DNA of 64,000 nucleotides from Actinomadura physcomitrii. GTDB taxonomy: Bacteria; Actinomycetota; Actinomycetes; Streptosporangiales; Streptosporangiaceae. Shown here piece after piece: positions 1 to 8,200 of this stretch. The notes beneath the pieces are model-generated. The model made no database searches and was not told the DNA's origin. It saw only the letters and a list, made by a program, of their open reading frames with translations. Both the position numbers and the translations under genes were made by a program. The stretch lies in contig NZ_WBMS02000012.1 of assembly GCF_008923205.2 (NCBI RefSeq), forward strand, positions 35,381 through 99,380, in the 5' to 3' direction. The first letter of the stretch is position 1; each line of letters begins with the position of its first letter.

Positions 1-302
1 GCGGCGGCGACCGCGGCGGCGGCCCACCGGTTGCCGGAGTCGAGGTCGGCGGAGTCGCCGATCGGCGCGCGGGTCAGCATGATCCCGAACAGCAGCAGCA
101 CGACGACCGCGCCGACGTAGATCAGCACCTGCACCCACGCCACGAACTCCGCGGTCAGCACCAGGTAGCCGCCGGCGAGCGCGCCGAACGACAGCACCAG
201 CCACAGCGCCGCGTGGACGAGCCGCCGCGTCGTCACCACCATGATCCCGGACCCGACGGCCACCACCCCGAGCAGCGTGAAGACGATCTCCTGGCCGCTC
301 AT
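1..302 (-). CDS. nuoJ: NADH-quinone oxidoreductase subunit J, second cluster (partial at window edge)
   Basis: Membrane subunit of a complex I-like proton pump. About 100 codons are visible, reading leftwards from an ATG at 302-300 and running off the window. The translation begins [19 protein letters not shown] and continues with hydrophobic helices typical of NuoJ, including the stretch [20 protein letters not shown] at about residues 50-69. The start overlaps the nuoI stop (ATGA), so the two are translationally coupled. The C-terminal half lies outside the window. It is a divergent paralogue of the complete nuoJ at 39470-40429. Confidence 0.88.
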   Translation of the reverse strand, partial: MSGQEIVFTLLGVVAVGSGIMVVTTRRLVHAALWLVLSFGALAGGYLVLTAEFVAWVQVLIYVGAVVVLLLFGIMLTRAPIGDSADLDSGNRWAAAAVAA

Positions 303-859
303 GGCCCGCCCCCGGGGCGGCCGGGCGGCGGGCGCCGCGCGGCCCGCGCCGCCGCCTTCCGCGCCGCCGCGACCTCCTTCGGCGGCTCGGCGGCGGGGTC
401 GTGGGCCTGCGGCGGCGGGACCGTCCACATCCACTCCCGCAGCCGCTCCTTCTCGTGGGTCAGCTCGGCGATGTCGTACTCGGCGTACTCGAACTCCGGC
501 GACCAGAACAGCGCGTCGAACGGGCAGACCTCGATGCAGATGCCGCAGTACATGCACAGCGCGAAGTCGATCGCGAACCGGTCCAGGACGTTGTGGACGC
601 GGGGCCGCCCGCCGCCCTCGGCGGCGACGGTCTCCTTGTGCGAGTCGATGTAGATGCACCAGTCGGGGCACTCGCGCGCGCAGAGCATGCACACGGTGCA
701 GTTCTCCTCGAAGAGCGCGATCACCCCCCGGCTGCGCGGGGGCAGCTCGGGCTGCACCTCGGGGTATTGACGCGTTATGGAGCGCCGCGTCATAGTCCGC
801 AACGTGACGGCCAGCCCCTTGGCCAGCCCGCCTCCTGGCAACCGTCCCACGCGCAACAT
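299..859 (-). CDS. nuoI: NADH-quinone oxidoreductase subunit I, second cluster
   Basis: Ferredoxin-like subunit carrying the two [4Fe-4S] clusters (N6a/N6b) that pass electrons towards NuoB. The 186-residue product has two classic motifs, [12 protein letters not shown] near residue 54 and [12 protein letters not shown] near residue 102, and an Ala/Arg/Pro-rich tail. The gene overlaps nuoJ by ATGA. Unlike the main cluster, it is separated from nuoH by a gene on the opposite strand, so it must have its own promoter in 860-967 or be read through from nuoH. The ATG at 859 is the start used; [12 protein letters not shown], about 22 residues in, is an alternative start. Confidence 0.9.
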   Translation of the reverse strand: MLRVGRLPGGGLAKGLAVTLRTMTRRSITRQYPEVQPELPPRSRGVIALFEENCTVCMLCARECPDWCIYIDSHKETVAAEGGGRPRVHNVLDRFAIDFALCMYCGICIEVCPFDALFWSPEFEYAEYDIAELTHEKERLREWMWTVPPPQAHDPAAEPPKEVAAARKAAARAARRPPPGRPGGGP

Positions 860-967
860 GATTGCGCACGAAACGCCGCGGTGGAACGCGGCGGGTTCGG
901 CGTTCGTCGGACGTTATGCGGGCTCCCGCGGCCCGCGCTCCTGTACGCCTGCGGGCAAGGAGGTCAT
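860..967. promoter_or_regulatory. Divergent intergenic region between nuoI (second cluster) and the helix-hairpin-helix gene
   Basis: This 108-bp gap separates divergent starts and should hold promoters for both genes. An AAGGAGG ribosome binding site at about 958-964 precedes the GTG of the rightward gene. No convincing -35/-10 pair or palindrome was found by eye. Confidence 0.35.
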
Positions 968-1942
968 GTGAGCCATCACGCGGACGGACAGTACGACTAC
1001 GGAGCCGACCACGCCCGCCTGCAGTCCTCCACGCCTTCGGGCGGCCCGCCGCCGGGAGGCATGCCGGTGCACGGCACCACCAAGCCGGACGGTTTCACGC
1101 CGCCGCGCGGCACCTCGCTGCCGCGTCCGCCCGTTCCGCCGGGTGCGCCCGTCCCGCCGCGACCGGCCGTTCCGCCGCGCCCTTCCGCGCCGCGCCCGGT
1201 GCCGCCGGCGCGTCCCGTGCCGCCGCCGGGGCGGCCGGACGCGTCACCGACCTGGGGTTCCGGAGGGTATCCGCTGCCGCCGCTGCGTCCGGTGCCGCCG
1301 CTTCCGCCGCCGCCCCCCGAGCCCAACGGTGTGCTGTGGGCGATCATGCCGTTCCTCACGCTCGGGTTCGCGTCGCCCGTGACGTTCCTCTACGCCGCCG
1401 CCAAGCGCGGGTCCTGGGCCCACGGCGCCGCCGCGGCCGGATACGGGATCGGCCTGGTGACCGTGCTGGCCGCCCTGGCCAGCGGGAACGTCCTGCTGGT
1501 CGCGCTCGGCACGATCCTGCTGCTGACGCTGTGGCCGGTGGGCACCGCGCACGCGTTCGCCGTCCGCCGGCAGGTGTACCCCCGCAGGGCCCCGCGCAGC
1601 CACAGCAACGAGAACGCCGTCGAGTACGCCAAGTACCGGCGCAACCTGCGCGCCGACGCCCGCGCGATCGCCGCCGACGACCCGGCCCTCGCGCACGAGC
1701 TGCGGATCGGCCGCCCGGACGTCCCGCGCGGCTACGACGACGGCGGCCTCGTCGACGCCAACCACGCCCCGGTGGAGATCATCGCGGCGCTGCCCGGGAT
1801 GACGGGCGAGCTGGCCGAGCGGGTCGTCGCGCACCGGGACGAGCACGGCCCGTTCGTCTCGGTCGAGGAGATGGCGGTGGACTGCGACCTGCCCCCCGCG
1901 ATCATGCCGCAGCTCTCCGAGTACACGATCTTCCTTCCCTGA
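968..1942 (+). CDS. Proline-rich membrane protein with C-terminal helix-hairpin-helix domain
   Basis: A 324-residue protein of unknown role. The first ~120 residues are a low-complexity Pro/Arg/Gly segment. Two or three hydrophobic helices follow (about 125-200), then a soluble tail whose last ~60 residues (APVEIIAALPGMTGELAERV... and FVSVEEM) look like the ComEA/type II secretion K-type helix-hairpin-helix fold. The GTG at 968 was chosen because AAGGAGG sits four bases upstream; the reading frame is open further upstream. It lies on the opposite strand inside the second nuo cluster, between nuoI and nuoH, and converges on nuoH with a 14-base gap. Whether it belongs functionally to the complex cannot be told. 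The domain call is by pattern only. Confidence 0.75.
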   Translation: MSHHADGQYDYGADHARLQSSTPSGGPPPGGMPVHGTTKPDGFTPPRGTSLPRPPVPPGAPVPPRPAVPPRPSAPRPVPPARPVPPPGRPDASPTWGSGGYPLPPLRPVPPLPPPPPEPNGVLWAIMPFLTLGFASPVTFLYAAAKRGSWAHGAAAAGYGIGLVTVLAALASGNVLLVALGTILLLTLWPVGTAHAFAVRRQVYPRRAPRSHSNENAVEYAKYRRNLRADARAIAADDPALAHELRIGRPDVPRGYDDGGLVDANHAPVEIIAALPGMTGELAERVVAHRDEHGPFVSVEEMAVDCDLPPAIMPQLSEYTIFLP

Positions 1943-1956
1943 TCCTCCGGCGGCGG

Positions 1957-2913
1957 TCAGGCGAACGCGACCTTGAGGACACCGGTCAGGGCGAGCTGGG
2001 CCAGCGACAGCGGCACGAGCCACGCCCACGCGAGCTTCTGGAGCTGGTCCTCGCGCATCCGCGGGTAGCTGACCCGCAGCCAGATCACGCAGAACGCCAG
2101 CACCGCGACCTTGACCAGCGTCCAGAGCCAGCCCAGCTCGGTGTTCAGGAACGGGCCCTTCCAGCCGCCGAGGAACAGCACCGCCGTCAGCGCGCACAGC
2201 ACCACGATCCCGGCGTACTCCGCCAGGATGAACAGCGCGAACCGCAGCCCGCCGTACTCGGTGTACGGGCCGAAGATGATCTCCGAGTCGGCGACCGGCA
2301 TGTCGAACGGCGGGCGGCGCAGCTCGGCCAGGCCCGCGACGAAGAACACCACCGCGCCGATCGCCTGCCACGGTAGCCACCACCAGCGCCACTCGCCGAC
2401 GATGCCCTGCAGCGACAGCGTGCCCGCCGCCATCGCCACCGACGACGCCGCGAACACCATCGGCAGCTCGTAGGACATCAGCTGCGCCGCGACCCGGATC
2501 CCGCCGAGCAGCGCGTACTTGTTCGCGCTCGCCCAGCCCGCCATGATCGCGCCGATCACCCCGACGCCCATCACGGCGAGCGCGAAGAACACCCCGACGC
2601 CGAGGTCCAGCGCGACCTGCCCGCCCGGCCCGACCGGCACCACGACCAGCACCAGCAGGTACGGGACGAGCGCGACGCCCGGCGCCAGCTTGAACACCCG
2701 CCGGTCGGCGTCGCGCGGGACGACGTCCTCCTTCTGCGCGAACTTCACGCCGTCCGCGACGAGCTGCGCCCAGCCGTGGAAACCGCCCGCGTACATCGGG
2801 CCGAGGCGGCCCTGCATGTGCGCCATCACCTTGTGCTCGGCCTGCCCGACCAGCAGCGGCAGCAGCGCGAACGCCGCCGCGACCAGCACCAGCTTCCCGA
2901 CGGTCTCAAGCAT
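1957..2913 (-). CDS. nuoH: NADH-quinone oxidoreductase subunit H, second cluster
   Basis: The 318-residue membrane subunit that with NuoB and NuoD normally forms the quinone channel. Around eight hydrophobic helices are visible, with family signatures such as [11 protein letters not shown] and [13 protein letters not shown] (the conserved acidic loop) in the first 65 residues and [14 protein letters not shown] and the FGPYTEYGG loop near 200-220. The ATG at 2913 overlaps the end of nuoC by 8 bases, leaving no room for nuoD, which normally stands between C and H. It is clearly different in sequence from the nuoH at 41024-42370. Confidence 0.92.
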   Translation of the reverse strand: MLETVGKLVLVAAAFALLPLLVGQAEHKVMAHMQGRLGPMYAGGFHGWAQLVADGVKFAQKEDVVPRDADRRVFKLAPGVALVPYLLVLVVVPVGPGGQVALDLGVGVFFALAVMGVGVIGAIMAGWASANKYALLGGIRVAAQLMSYELPMVFAASSVAMAAGTLSLQGIVGEWRWWWLPWQAIGAVVFFVAGLAELRRPPFDMPVADSEIIFGPYTEYGGLRFALFILAEYAGIVVLCALTAVLFLGGWKGPFLNTELGWLWTLVKVAVLAFCVIWLRVSYPRMREDQLQKLAWAWLVPLSLAQLALTGVLKVAFA

Positions 2914-3517
2914 CCGGGCCCTCCCGGGGCGGCCGGCCGGCGGCCCGGCGGCGCTCGGCGACCTGCGCCCACGGGCCCTCGTCGGGCACGCCGGGCGGTC
3001 GGACCCGGCGGCGGCTCGGCGCGCCGTGCCCCGACTCGCCGGGCTCCTTCGCGCCCGGCCACGGCTTGGCGACCCGCGCCGCGAGCACGAAGTCCTTGCG
3101 CAGCGGATGCCCCTCGAAGCCGTCCGGCAGCAGCAGCGGGACGAGGTTCGGGTGCCCCTCGAACCCGATGCCGAACATCTCGGCCGTCTCCCGCTCGTGC
3201 CACGCCGCGCCCCGGTACACGCCGGTGGCGGTCGGCAGCGACGGCGCGTCCCGCGGCACCCGCGTCCGGACGAGCAGATGGTGGCGCCGCTCCAGCGAGT
3301 ACACGTGGGCGACGACGGCGAAGCCCTCGCCGAGCTCGTCCACGCCGGTCAGCCAGTCGAAGAAGCCGCAGGCCAGGTCGTCGCGGGCGAAGGCGAGCGC
3401 CTCGAGCCAGCGGTCCGCCGGCACGCCGACCGACAGCCCGCCGGCCGTCTCCTCGGTGGTCACCGCGTCGCCGAACCGGTCCGTCCAGGCGACGATCAGC
3501 TCCGCGGGGGCGCTCAT
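2906..3517 (-). CDS. nuoC: NADH-quinone oxidoreductase subunit C, second cluster
   Basis: Peripheral subunit of complex I, here 203 residues. The family signature is present: [22 protein letters not shown] at about residues 104-125, followed by [11 protein letters not shown]. The C-terminal ~50 residues are a charged Arg/Pro-rich tail. The ATG overlaps the nuoB stop (ATGA at 3517-3514), and the 3' end overlaps nuoH. There is no NuoD-like extension, so this is not a fused NuoCD. Confidence 0.9.
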   Translation of the reverse strand: MSAPAELIVAWTDRFGDAVTTEETAGGLSVGVPADRWLEALAFARDDLACGFFDWLTGVDELGEGFAVVAHVYSLERRHHLLVRTRVPRDAPSLPTATGVYRGAAWHERETAEMFGIGFEGHPNLVPLLLPDGFEGHPLRKDFVLAARVAKPWPGAKEPGESGHGAPSRRRVRPPGVPDEGPWAQVAERRRAAGRPPREGPDA

Positions 3518-4419
3518 CGTTCCCGCCCGATCTCGTCGTCGTTCCCGTCGTCGGCGAGGCCCGGGATGATCGACGGGTCGTGCTCGTCCCGGGGGCGCCG
3601 CGCCGGCTCGTCGGCGGGCTCGGCGTCGGTGGCCGGGATCGGCCGCGTCTCGTCGTCGGGCCGGACGGCCTCGGGCGCGGGCTCCGGTTCCGGTTCGACG
3701 GGCGGGACGGGACGCGTCTCCTCCTCCGGACGCGCCGCCTCGTCCTCGGGCACCGGGACGGGTCGCGTCGCGTCCGGCGCGGGCGGCTCGTCAGGCGGAG
3801 GCGGCTCGTCCGGCTCGTCCGGGGCGGGCGGTTCGGCGGGCGGCGGCTGGAGGGGGCGGCGCAGGACGGTCGCCGAGAACGGACGCGGCGCGGGCGGCGG
3901 GCTCATCGGGTCGCCGCCGTCGTAGCGGTCGCCGAGCGACTCGGCGGCGATCTTCTCCTGGAGGTGGACGATGCCCTGCAGCAGCGCCTCGGGACGCGGC
4001 GGGCAGCCCGGCACGTACACGTCGACCGGGATGATCTGGTCGACGCCCTTGGTCACGCAGTAGGAGTCCCAGTACGGGCCGCCGCAGTTGGAGCAGGCGC
4101 CGAACGAGATCACGTACTTGGGCTCGGGCATCTGCTCGTACAGCCGCCGGACCGCGGGCGCCATCTTGTCGCTGACGGTGCCGGACACGACCATCAGGTC
4201 GGCCTGGCGGGGCCCGGGCGCGAACGGGATGACGCCGAGCCGGATGAAGTCGTGCCTGCTCATCGAGGTGGCGATGAACTCGATCGCGCAGCAGGCCAGG
4301 CCGAAGTTGAAGACCCACAGCGAGTAGCGGCAGCCCCAGTTGAGCACGAACTTGACCGGCTTGGGGGCGAGCCGCGACAGCGGTCCGACGCTCGGCGGCG
4401 GGAGATCGATGGTGCCCAC
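3514..4419 (-). CDS. nuoB: NADH-quinone oxidoreductase subunit B, second cluster, with long acidic Pro-rich tail
   Basis: Carries the terminal [4Fe-4S] cluster N2 that reduces quinone. Cluster ligands are seen in GLACCAIEF (tandem Cys near 43-44), FGACSNCGG (near 108) and [10 protein letters not shown] (near 138). The core ends at about residue 180. The remaining ~120 residues are low-complexity Pro/Glu/Asp/Arg with three related TRP(V/I)P segments, an unusual extension for NuoB (usual length 160-185). GTG start at 4419. The tail may be a flexible docking arm for an electron donor, but this is conjecture. Confidence 0.92.
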   Translation of the reverse strand: MGTIDLPPPSVGPLSRLAPKPVKFVLNWGCRYSLWVFNFGLACCAIEFIATSMSRHDFIRLGVIPFAPGPRQADLMVVSGTVSDKMAPAVRRLYEQMPEPKYVISFGACSNCGGPYWDSYCVTKGVDQIIPVDVYVPGCPPRPEALLQGIVHLQEKIAAESLGDRYDGGDPMSPPPAPRPFSATVLRRPLQPPPAEPPAPDEPDEPPPPDEPPAPDATRPVPVPEDEAARPEEETRPVPPVEPEPEPAPEAVRPDDETRPIPATDAEPADEPARRPRDEHDPSIIPGLADDGNDDEIGRER

Positions 4420-4479
4420 GCAAGCATTGTTACAGCCCGCGCGGGCCCCGCCGGGGGCTCCGGACGCCGGGCCGCGGGT

Positions 4480-4851
4480 TCAGACCCAGGACAGGACGCC
4501 CTTGCGGCCCGCGTAGAGCAGCCCGACGGCGAGGAAGCCCAGGAAGACGAACATCTCACCGAGGGTGGTGGCGCCGAAGCCGGGGGCGGAGAAGACCGTC
4601 GCCCAGGGGAAGAGGAACACGGCGTCCACCGCGAAGACCACGTACAGGTAGGCGAAGACGTAGTAGCGGATGTAGGAGTGCGCCCAGCCGTCGCCGACCG
4701 GGTCGACGCCGCACTCGTAGGTGGTGAGCTTCTCCGCGGTCGGGCGGTGCGGGCGGAGCATCCGGTTCGCGGCGAGGCCGCCGCCGACGATGCCGCCGCC
4801 GGCGATCACCAGCGCGGCGAGCGCGACATATGAGTCGAAATAGTTATGCAC
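4480..4851 (-). CDS. nuoA: NADH-quinone oxidoreductase subunit A, second cluster
   Basis: Small three-helix membrane subunit (123 residues from GTG 4851). The conserved loop EKLTTYECGVDPVGDGW carries the NuoA Cys, and VVFAVDAVFLFPWA the conserved acidic helix. The GTG at 4851 was preferred over the upstream TTG at 4875 because a GGGAGGG ribosome binding site (4863-4857) lies five bases before it. First gene of the second nuo cluster; a 60-bp gap separates it from nuoB. Confidence 0.88.
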   Translation of the reverse strand: MHNYFDSYVALAALVIAGGGIVGGGLAANRMLRPHRPTAEKLTTYECGVDPVGDGWAHSYIRYYVFAYLYVVFAVDAVFLFPWATVFSAPGFGATTLGEMFVFLGFLAVGLLYAGRKGVLSWV

Positions 4852-5003
4852 CGCCACCCTCCCGGCTGCGTCCAACCAAGTATCTCCGAAAGGAGCGCGC
4901 GCGAGTGTGACGTCGTACCTCCACCTCGGTGGATCACAATGTCATCGTCTTGCTGCACACTAGGGAAGCATTGGGGTCAATTGACCTGGAAGGACGTGAC
5001 CGG
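4852..5003. promoter_or_regulatory. Divergent promoter region between second nuo cluster and proline-rich membrane protein
   Basis: A 152-bp region separating nuoA (leftward) from the gene at 5004 (rightward). It contains the inverted repeat TCCACC-TC-GGTGGA at 4920-4933, a candidate operator, and the ribosome binding site GGAAGGA just before 5004. No perfect Rex-type palindrome is present here, in contrast to the main nuo operon. Confidence 0.4.
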
Positions 5004-6338
5004 ATGAGCAACCCCCCGCCGAACCCGGGCTGGGAGAACCCGGGTGGTGCCTCCTGGCCGCCTCCGCCGCCGCCCGCGGGGCCCGGCGGTTCTCCCGGTC
5101 CGGGCGGCCCCGGCTACCCGGGCGGCCAAGGCGTTCCGGGCGTTCCGGGCGCACCGGGCGGTCCCGGCGCGCCGCCGCCCCCCGGCGGCTACGGCGGCCC
5201 GGGCACCCCGCCGCCGTTCTTCCCGCCGCCCCCCGGCGCCCCGATGGGCCCGGGCATGCCGCCTCCGCCTCCGCCGAAGCGCGGCAGCGGCGCGCTGATC
5301 GCGGCCCTCATCGGCGGCGCCGTCGTGGTGATCCTGATCATCGGCGTCGTGGTGTTCGTGGTGGCGGCCAACGGCGGCGGCAAGTCGCCCGAGGAGAAGC
5401 TGAAGGCCGCGGCCGACTCGATGGCCGCCGAGCGCGCCGTCGGGCTGAAGGGCGACTTCGGCGGCGGCGCCGACAACATCCAGGGCCAGCTCGACGTGAC
5501 CAAGGGCGGCCGCGCGACCGGCCCGGTCACCTGGAACAGCGACAGCGTCACGCTGCTGTCGGCCGACGGCAAGCTGTTCCTGAAGGCCGACGCCTCGTAC
5601 TGGCGCGACCAGATCGAGAGCACCGAGGGCACCCCGTACTACCTCGGCAGCGGGCAGCAGTGGGGCCGGCTGAGCGCCGACAAGCTCGACATCGACTTCA
5701 AGCAGGAGCTGTCGCCGACCGCGCTGGCGGCCAAGCTGCGCGCCGCGGCGACCGCCAAGGTCAAGCCGCTGAAGACGACCTGGGCCGGCAAGAAGGCGCT
5801 GAAGTTCACCACCTTCACCTCGACGCTCTACATCACCGACGCCGACGACGCCCAGCTGCTGCGCTACGAGGCGACCACGCCGCGGGTCGCGCTGGACGTG
5901 ACGCCGAAGTCCTCGTCCGAGGCGTCCACGGTGATCTCCACCATGCGGACCAGCATGGGCGAGCTGAAGAACTCGTTCGACGCCTCGTCGCGCCCCTCGG
6001 TGGACGAGTGGAAGAAGGGCGGCTGCAACAGCAACTCCGGCTGCACCGTCGAGGCCAAGATCCGGCCGCCGTACGGGGCGTCCACCCCGGTGACGATCGA
6101 CGTCCGGTTCAACATCACCGCCGGCACGCTGACCGGCAAGGACCTCGGCAACTGCACCGACACGATCACGATCAACGACACGAACTCGGTGTGGGCCAGC
6201 TGCCGGATCGCGACCGCGGCGTGGCAGAGCTGGGCCAAGTCCACCGGCGGCACCTTCTACAAGCACGCGCAGTACAAGGTGATCGGCGCCACTCCGTCGG
6301 AGGTCGCCGCACTGCAGAGCGGGCTCGACAGCGAGTGA
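5004..6338 (+). CDS. Pro/Gly-rich single-pass membrane protein with extracytoplasmic domain
   Basis: 444 residues. The first ~95 are an extreme Pro/Gly region (GPGG, PGYPGG, PPPPP), probably cytoplasmic. A single transmembrane helix follows (GALIAALIGGAVVVILIIGV, about 97-116), then a ~320-residue exported domain with a few Cys (GCNSNSGC, GNCTD, ASCRI) that could form disulfides. The exported part resembles the DUF/LppX-LprG-like fold type in giving beta-rich alternating sequence, but no family is recognised. The ATG at 5004 fits a GGAAGGA ribosome binding site. The next gene encodes a paralogue with the same layout, so the pair arose by tandem duplication. Confidence 0.75.
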   Translation: MSNPPPNPGWENPGGASWPPPPPPAGPGGSPGPGGPGYPGGQGVPGVPGAPGGPGAPPPPGGYGGPGTPPPFFPPPPGAPMGPGMPPPPPPKRGSGALIAALIGGAVVVILIIGVVVFVVAANGGGKSPEEKLKAAADSMAAERAVGLKGDFGGGADNIQGQLDVTKGGRATGPVTWNSDSVTLLSADGKLFLKADASYWRDQIESTEGTPYYLGSGQQWGRLSADKLDIDFKQELSPTALAAKLRAAATAKVKPLKTTWAGKKALKFTTFTSTLYITDADDAQLLRYEATTPRVALDVTPKSSSEASTVISTMRTSMGELKNSFDASSRPSVDEWKKGGCNSNSGCTVEAKIRPPYGASTPVTIDVRFNITAGTLTGKDLGNCTDTITINDTNSVWASCRIATAAWQSWAKSTGGTFYKHAQYKVIGATPSEVAALQSGLDSE

Positions 6339-6456
6339 GCCCGCAGGTCGGGGGCGGGCGGCGCGGAGGCCGGCCGCCCCGGCCGATGGCGTGGTATGCC
6401 CGGCGATGCACGGTTTCCGGTCCGGCCGCTCGCATCGTCGGGCATTCTTATGGCTT

Positions 6457-7989
6457 GTGAGCGCTGATCAGGACGACGCTTCTCCGGAGTCCGAACCTGC
6501 CCGGCCCGCACCGGACGACGTCCTCGTCGCCGGCGGCCCGCCCCGGACCGCACCCGCCCTACCGCCGCCGCCGGCCCTGCCGGCCCTGCCGGCGCCCCAG
6601 GCGCCCGGCGCCACCGCGCCGGACGGCCTCCCGCACCACGGCCCGGGCGCCGGCATGCCCCCGCAGGCCCCGGGCGCGCCCGGAATGCCCGAGATGGCGG
6701 CACCTCCCGCGATCCCCGGGATGCCGCTGCCGCCCGGCATCGGAGGGCCGCCGCCGCGCGCCGGGAGGCTCAGGAAGCGGCTGGTGACCGGCGCGGGAGT
6801 CGCCGTGGTCGTGGCGGCCGCCGCGACCGTCGCCGCGGTGTTCATCTCCGACGGCGACGGAGGCGGCAAGGCCCGCCCCAAGCCGTCGGCCACGGCGCCC
6901 TCCGCGTGGGCGCTGGAGGCGGGACGGCAGCTCACCTCCGGTCCCGGCTTCCGCTACCAGGGCACGCTCACCGCCGCCAACGGCCGCCCCGTCCGGGCCG
7001 ACCTGCAGGTCACGGCGGCGGGCTCGGCGATCGGCACGTTCACGGCCGGCCCGCTGACCGCCGAGGTCGTGGCCGCCGGCGGCGGCACCTACATCAAGGC
7101 GGGAACGCAGTTCTGGCGCGAGTACGCGGGCGAGAGCGCGCACCCCGACAACTACGCGGGCCGCTGGTCGAAGGCGCCCGCGTCCGTCCCCGGCTTCGAC
7201 GTCCCGGACGTGCTGGGCGCGCAGGCGATCGCGAAGCTGCTCACCAAGGCGCCGGCGAAGCCGCCCGCCGAGACCGTGAACGGCGTCCGCGCCTACAAGA
7301 TCAAGACGTCGGGGGCCAACTACCTGGTGTCGGCGGCGGCGCCGTACCGGCTGCTCGCCGTGCAGGCGGCCGGCGCCGACGCCGCCCGGTTCAGCGTCGC
7401 CGACCTGCCGAACCCCGCCGCGCTGTTCGCGCGGCTGCGGCCCCGGGTGAAGGCGCTCGCGGGCGCCGCCGACCCGAACCTGCACTTCGACCCGGGCAAG
7501 CTCACCTTCGTCGACTGCGACCAGAACACGGCGGGATGCACGGTGCGCGTCCCGGCGACGCTGTCGTCGCCGGACACGGTGCCGGACGGCGCGCGCGCCG
7601 CGCTGCGCGCCTCGATCACCACCCGCGGCACCGCGCTCGGCTCCTGCACCTCGTCCGCGCCGGTACCGTCCGACCGGTCGTTCACGTTGAGCTGCACCGT
7701 CACCGGACGGGCCTGGCGGACGTGGGTGAAGTCGGCGCTCGACCACCCCGGCTCCTACCCGTACTCGGCGCAGGCCCGGGTGATCGGCGAGGCGCTCACC
7801 GCCGCGGACGTCAAGGCGCTGCTCGCCGACCTCGACAAGGAGCGGAGCGCAGTGGTGAAGAGCACACTGTCCGGTGCCCCCGGCGGCGCGACCGGCACCC
7901 CGGCGCCCGGCGCGACCGGCGCGCCGGGCGGGACCGGCGCCCCCACCGGGCCCCGCGCGGCCGTAACGGGCGGCACCGCGCGGCCGTGA
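6457..7989 (+). CDS. Pro-rich single-pass membrane protein, paralogue of preceding gene
   Basis: 510 residues from GTG 6457. Same architecture as the gene at 5004: Pro/Ala/Gly N-terminus (~1-105), one transmembrane helix (RLVTGAGVAVVVAAAATVAAVF, about 108-129), then an exported domain with matching features (ADLQVTAAGSA, DCDQNTAGCTVRVP, and the ending VIGEALTAADVKALLADLDKE against VIGATPSEVAALQSGLDSE in the paralogue). A further Ala/Thr/Gly/Pro-rich tail of ~45 residues is unique to this copy. No clear ribosome binding site precedes the GTG, and CATTCT eight bases upstream could be a -10 of a leaderless transcript. Upstream in-frame ATGs (6391, 6406) are alternatives. Confidence 0.7.
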   Translation: MSADQDDASPESEPARPAPDDVLVAGGPPRTAPALPPPPALPALPAPQAPGATAPDGLPHHGPGAGMPPQAPGAPGMPEMAAPPAIPGMPLPPGIGGPPPRAGRLRKRLVTGAGVAVVVAAAATVAAVFISDGDGGGKARPKPSATAPSAWALEAGRQLTSGPGFRYQGTLTAANGRPVRADLQVTAAGSAIGTFTAGPLTAEVVAAGGGTYIKAGTQFWREYAGESAHPDNYAGRWSKAPASVPGFDVPDVLGAQAIAKLLTKAPAKPPAETVNGVRAYKIKTSGANYLVSAAAPYRLLAVQAAGADAARFSVADLPNPAALFARLRPRVKALAGAADPNLHFDPGKLTFVDCDQNTAGCTVRVPATLSSPDTVPDGARAALRASITTRGTALGSCTSSAPVPSDRSFTLSCTVTGRAWRTWVKSALDHPGSYPYSAQARVIGEALTAADVKALLADLDKERSAVVKSTLSGAPGGATGTPAPGATGAPGGTGAPTGPRAAVTGGTARP

Positions 7990-8012
7990 GCCCCCGCCGA
8001 GGGCGCGGGGGC
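7990..8012 (+). terminator. Stem-loop terminator after the paralogous membrane protein gene
   Basis: GCCCCCG (7990-7996) pairs with CGGGGGC (8006-8012) around a 9-base loop, immediately after the stop codon. There is no T-tract, as usual in high-GC actinomycetes. Confidence 0.5.
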
Positions 8013-8040
8013 GGTTGCGGAGAACGTGATTCCGCCTGTC

Positions 8041-8046
8041 TACACT
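8041..8046 (+). promoter_or_regulatory. -10 element for leaderless leader-peptide transcript
   Basis: TACACT fits the actinobacterial TANNNT -10 consensus and ends 7 bases before the GTG at 8054, the spacing expected when transcription starts on the first base of the start codon. No Shine-Dalgarno sequence is present, which supports a leaderless mRNA. Confidence 0.45.
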
Positions 8047-8053
8047 GCGGGCT

Positions 8054-8200
8054 GTGAACTCCGTGCCCTCGGGGAGCGACGGCTCCCCGGCCCATCCCGC
8101 CCGGCTGGTCAGGCGGCTGCACGTCGACCTGTGCCGGCTGGCCAGCGCCCTGTGTTCAGCGGTGAACCCGGGGACCCGTCCGGTTCGTAGCACCGGTTAG
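8054..8200 (+). CDS. Putative leader peptide upstream of korAB (48 aa)
   Basis: A short ORF (GTG to TAG) whose centre reads RLVRRLHVDLCRLASALC. The pattern H-V-D-L-x-R-x-A-S-A-x-C is, to my recollection, the hallmark of small leader peptides that precede sulfur and cysteine-related genes in actinomycetes; this rests on memory and needs a search. The TACACT -10 just upstream fits a leaderless transcript. The ORF lies 333 bp before korA, which encodes an iron-sulfur-dependent enzyme system, so attenuation by cysteine or sulfur supply is a reasonable hypothesis. Codon content (two Cys, several Arg and Leu) would allow ribosome stalling. It is not in an automatic-annotation size range and would be missed by most gene finders. 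Confidence 0.55.
   Translation: MNSVPSGSDGSPAHPARLVRRLHVDLCRLASALCSAVNPGTRPVRSTG

Noticed and set aside
2906..3517. NuoCD fusion that would account for the missing nuoD
   Set aside because: The product is only 203 residues and ends in a low-complexity tail; none of the NuoD motifs (such as GPQHPSTHG) is present.
5060..5290. Collagen-like repeat in the protein at 5004
   Set aside because: The Gly/Pro segment lacks a steady G-x-y register over a useful length and precedes a transmembrane helix; it is better described as disordered Pro/Gly-rich.
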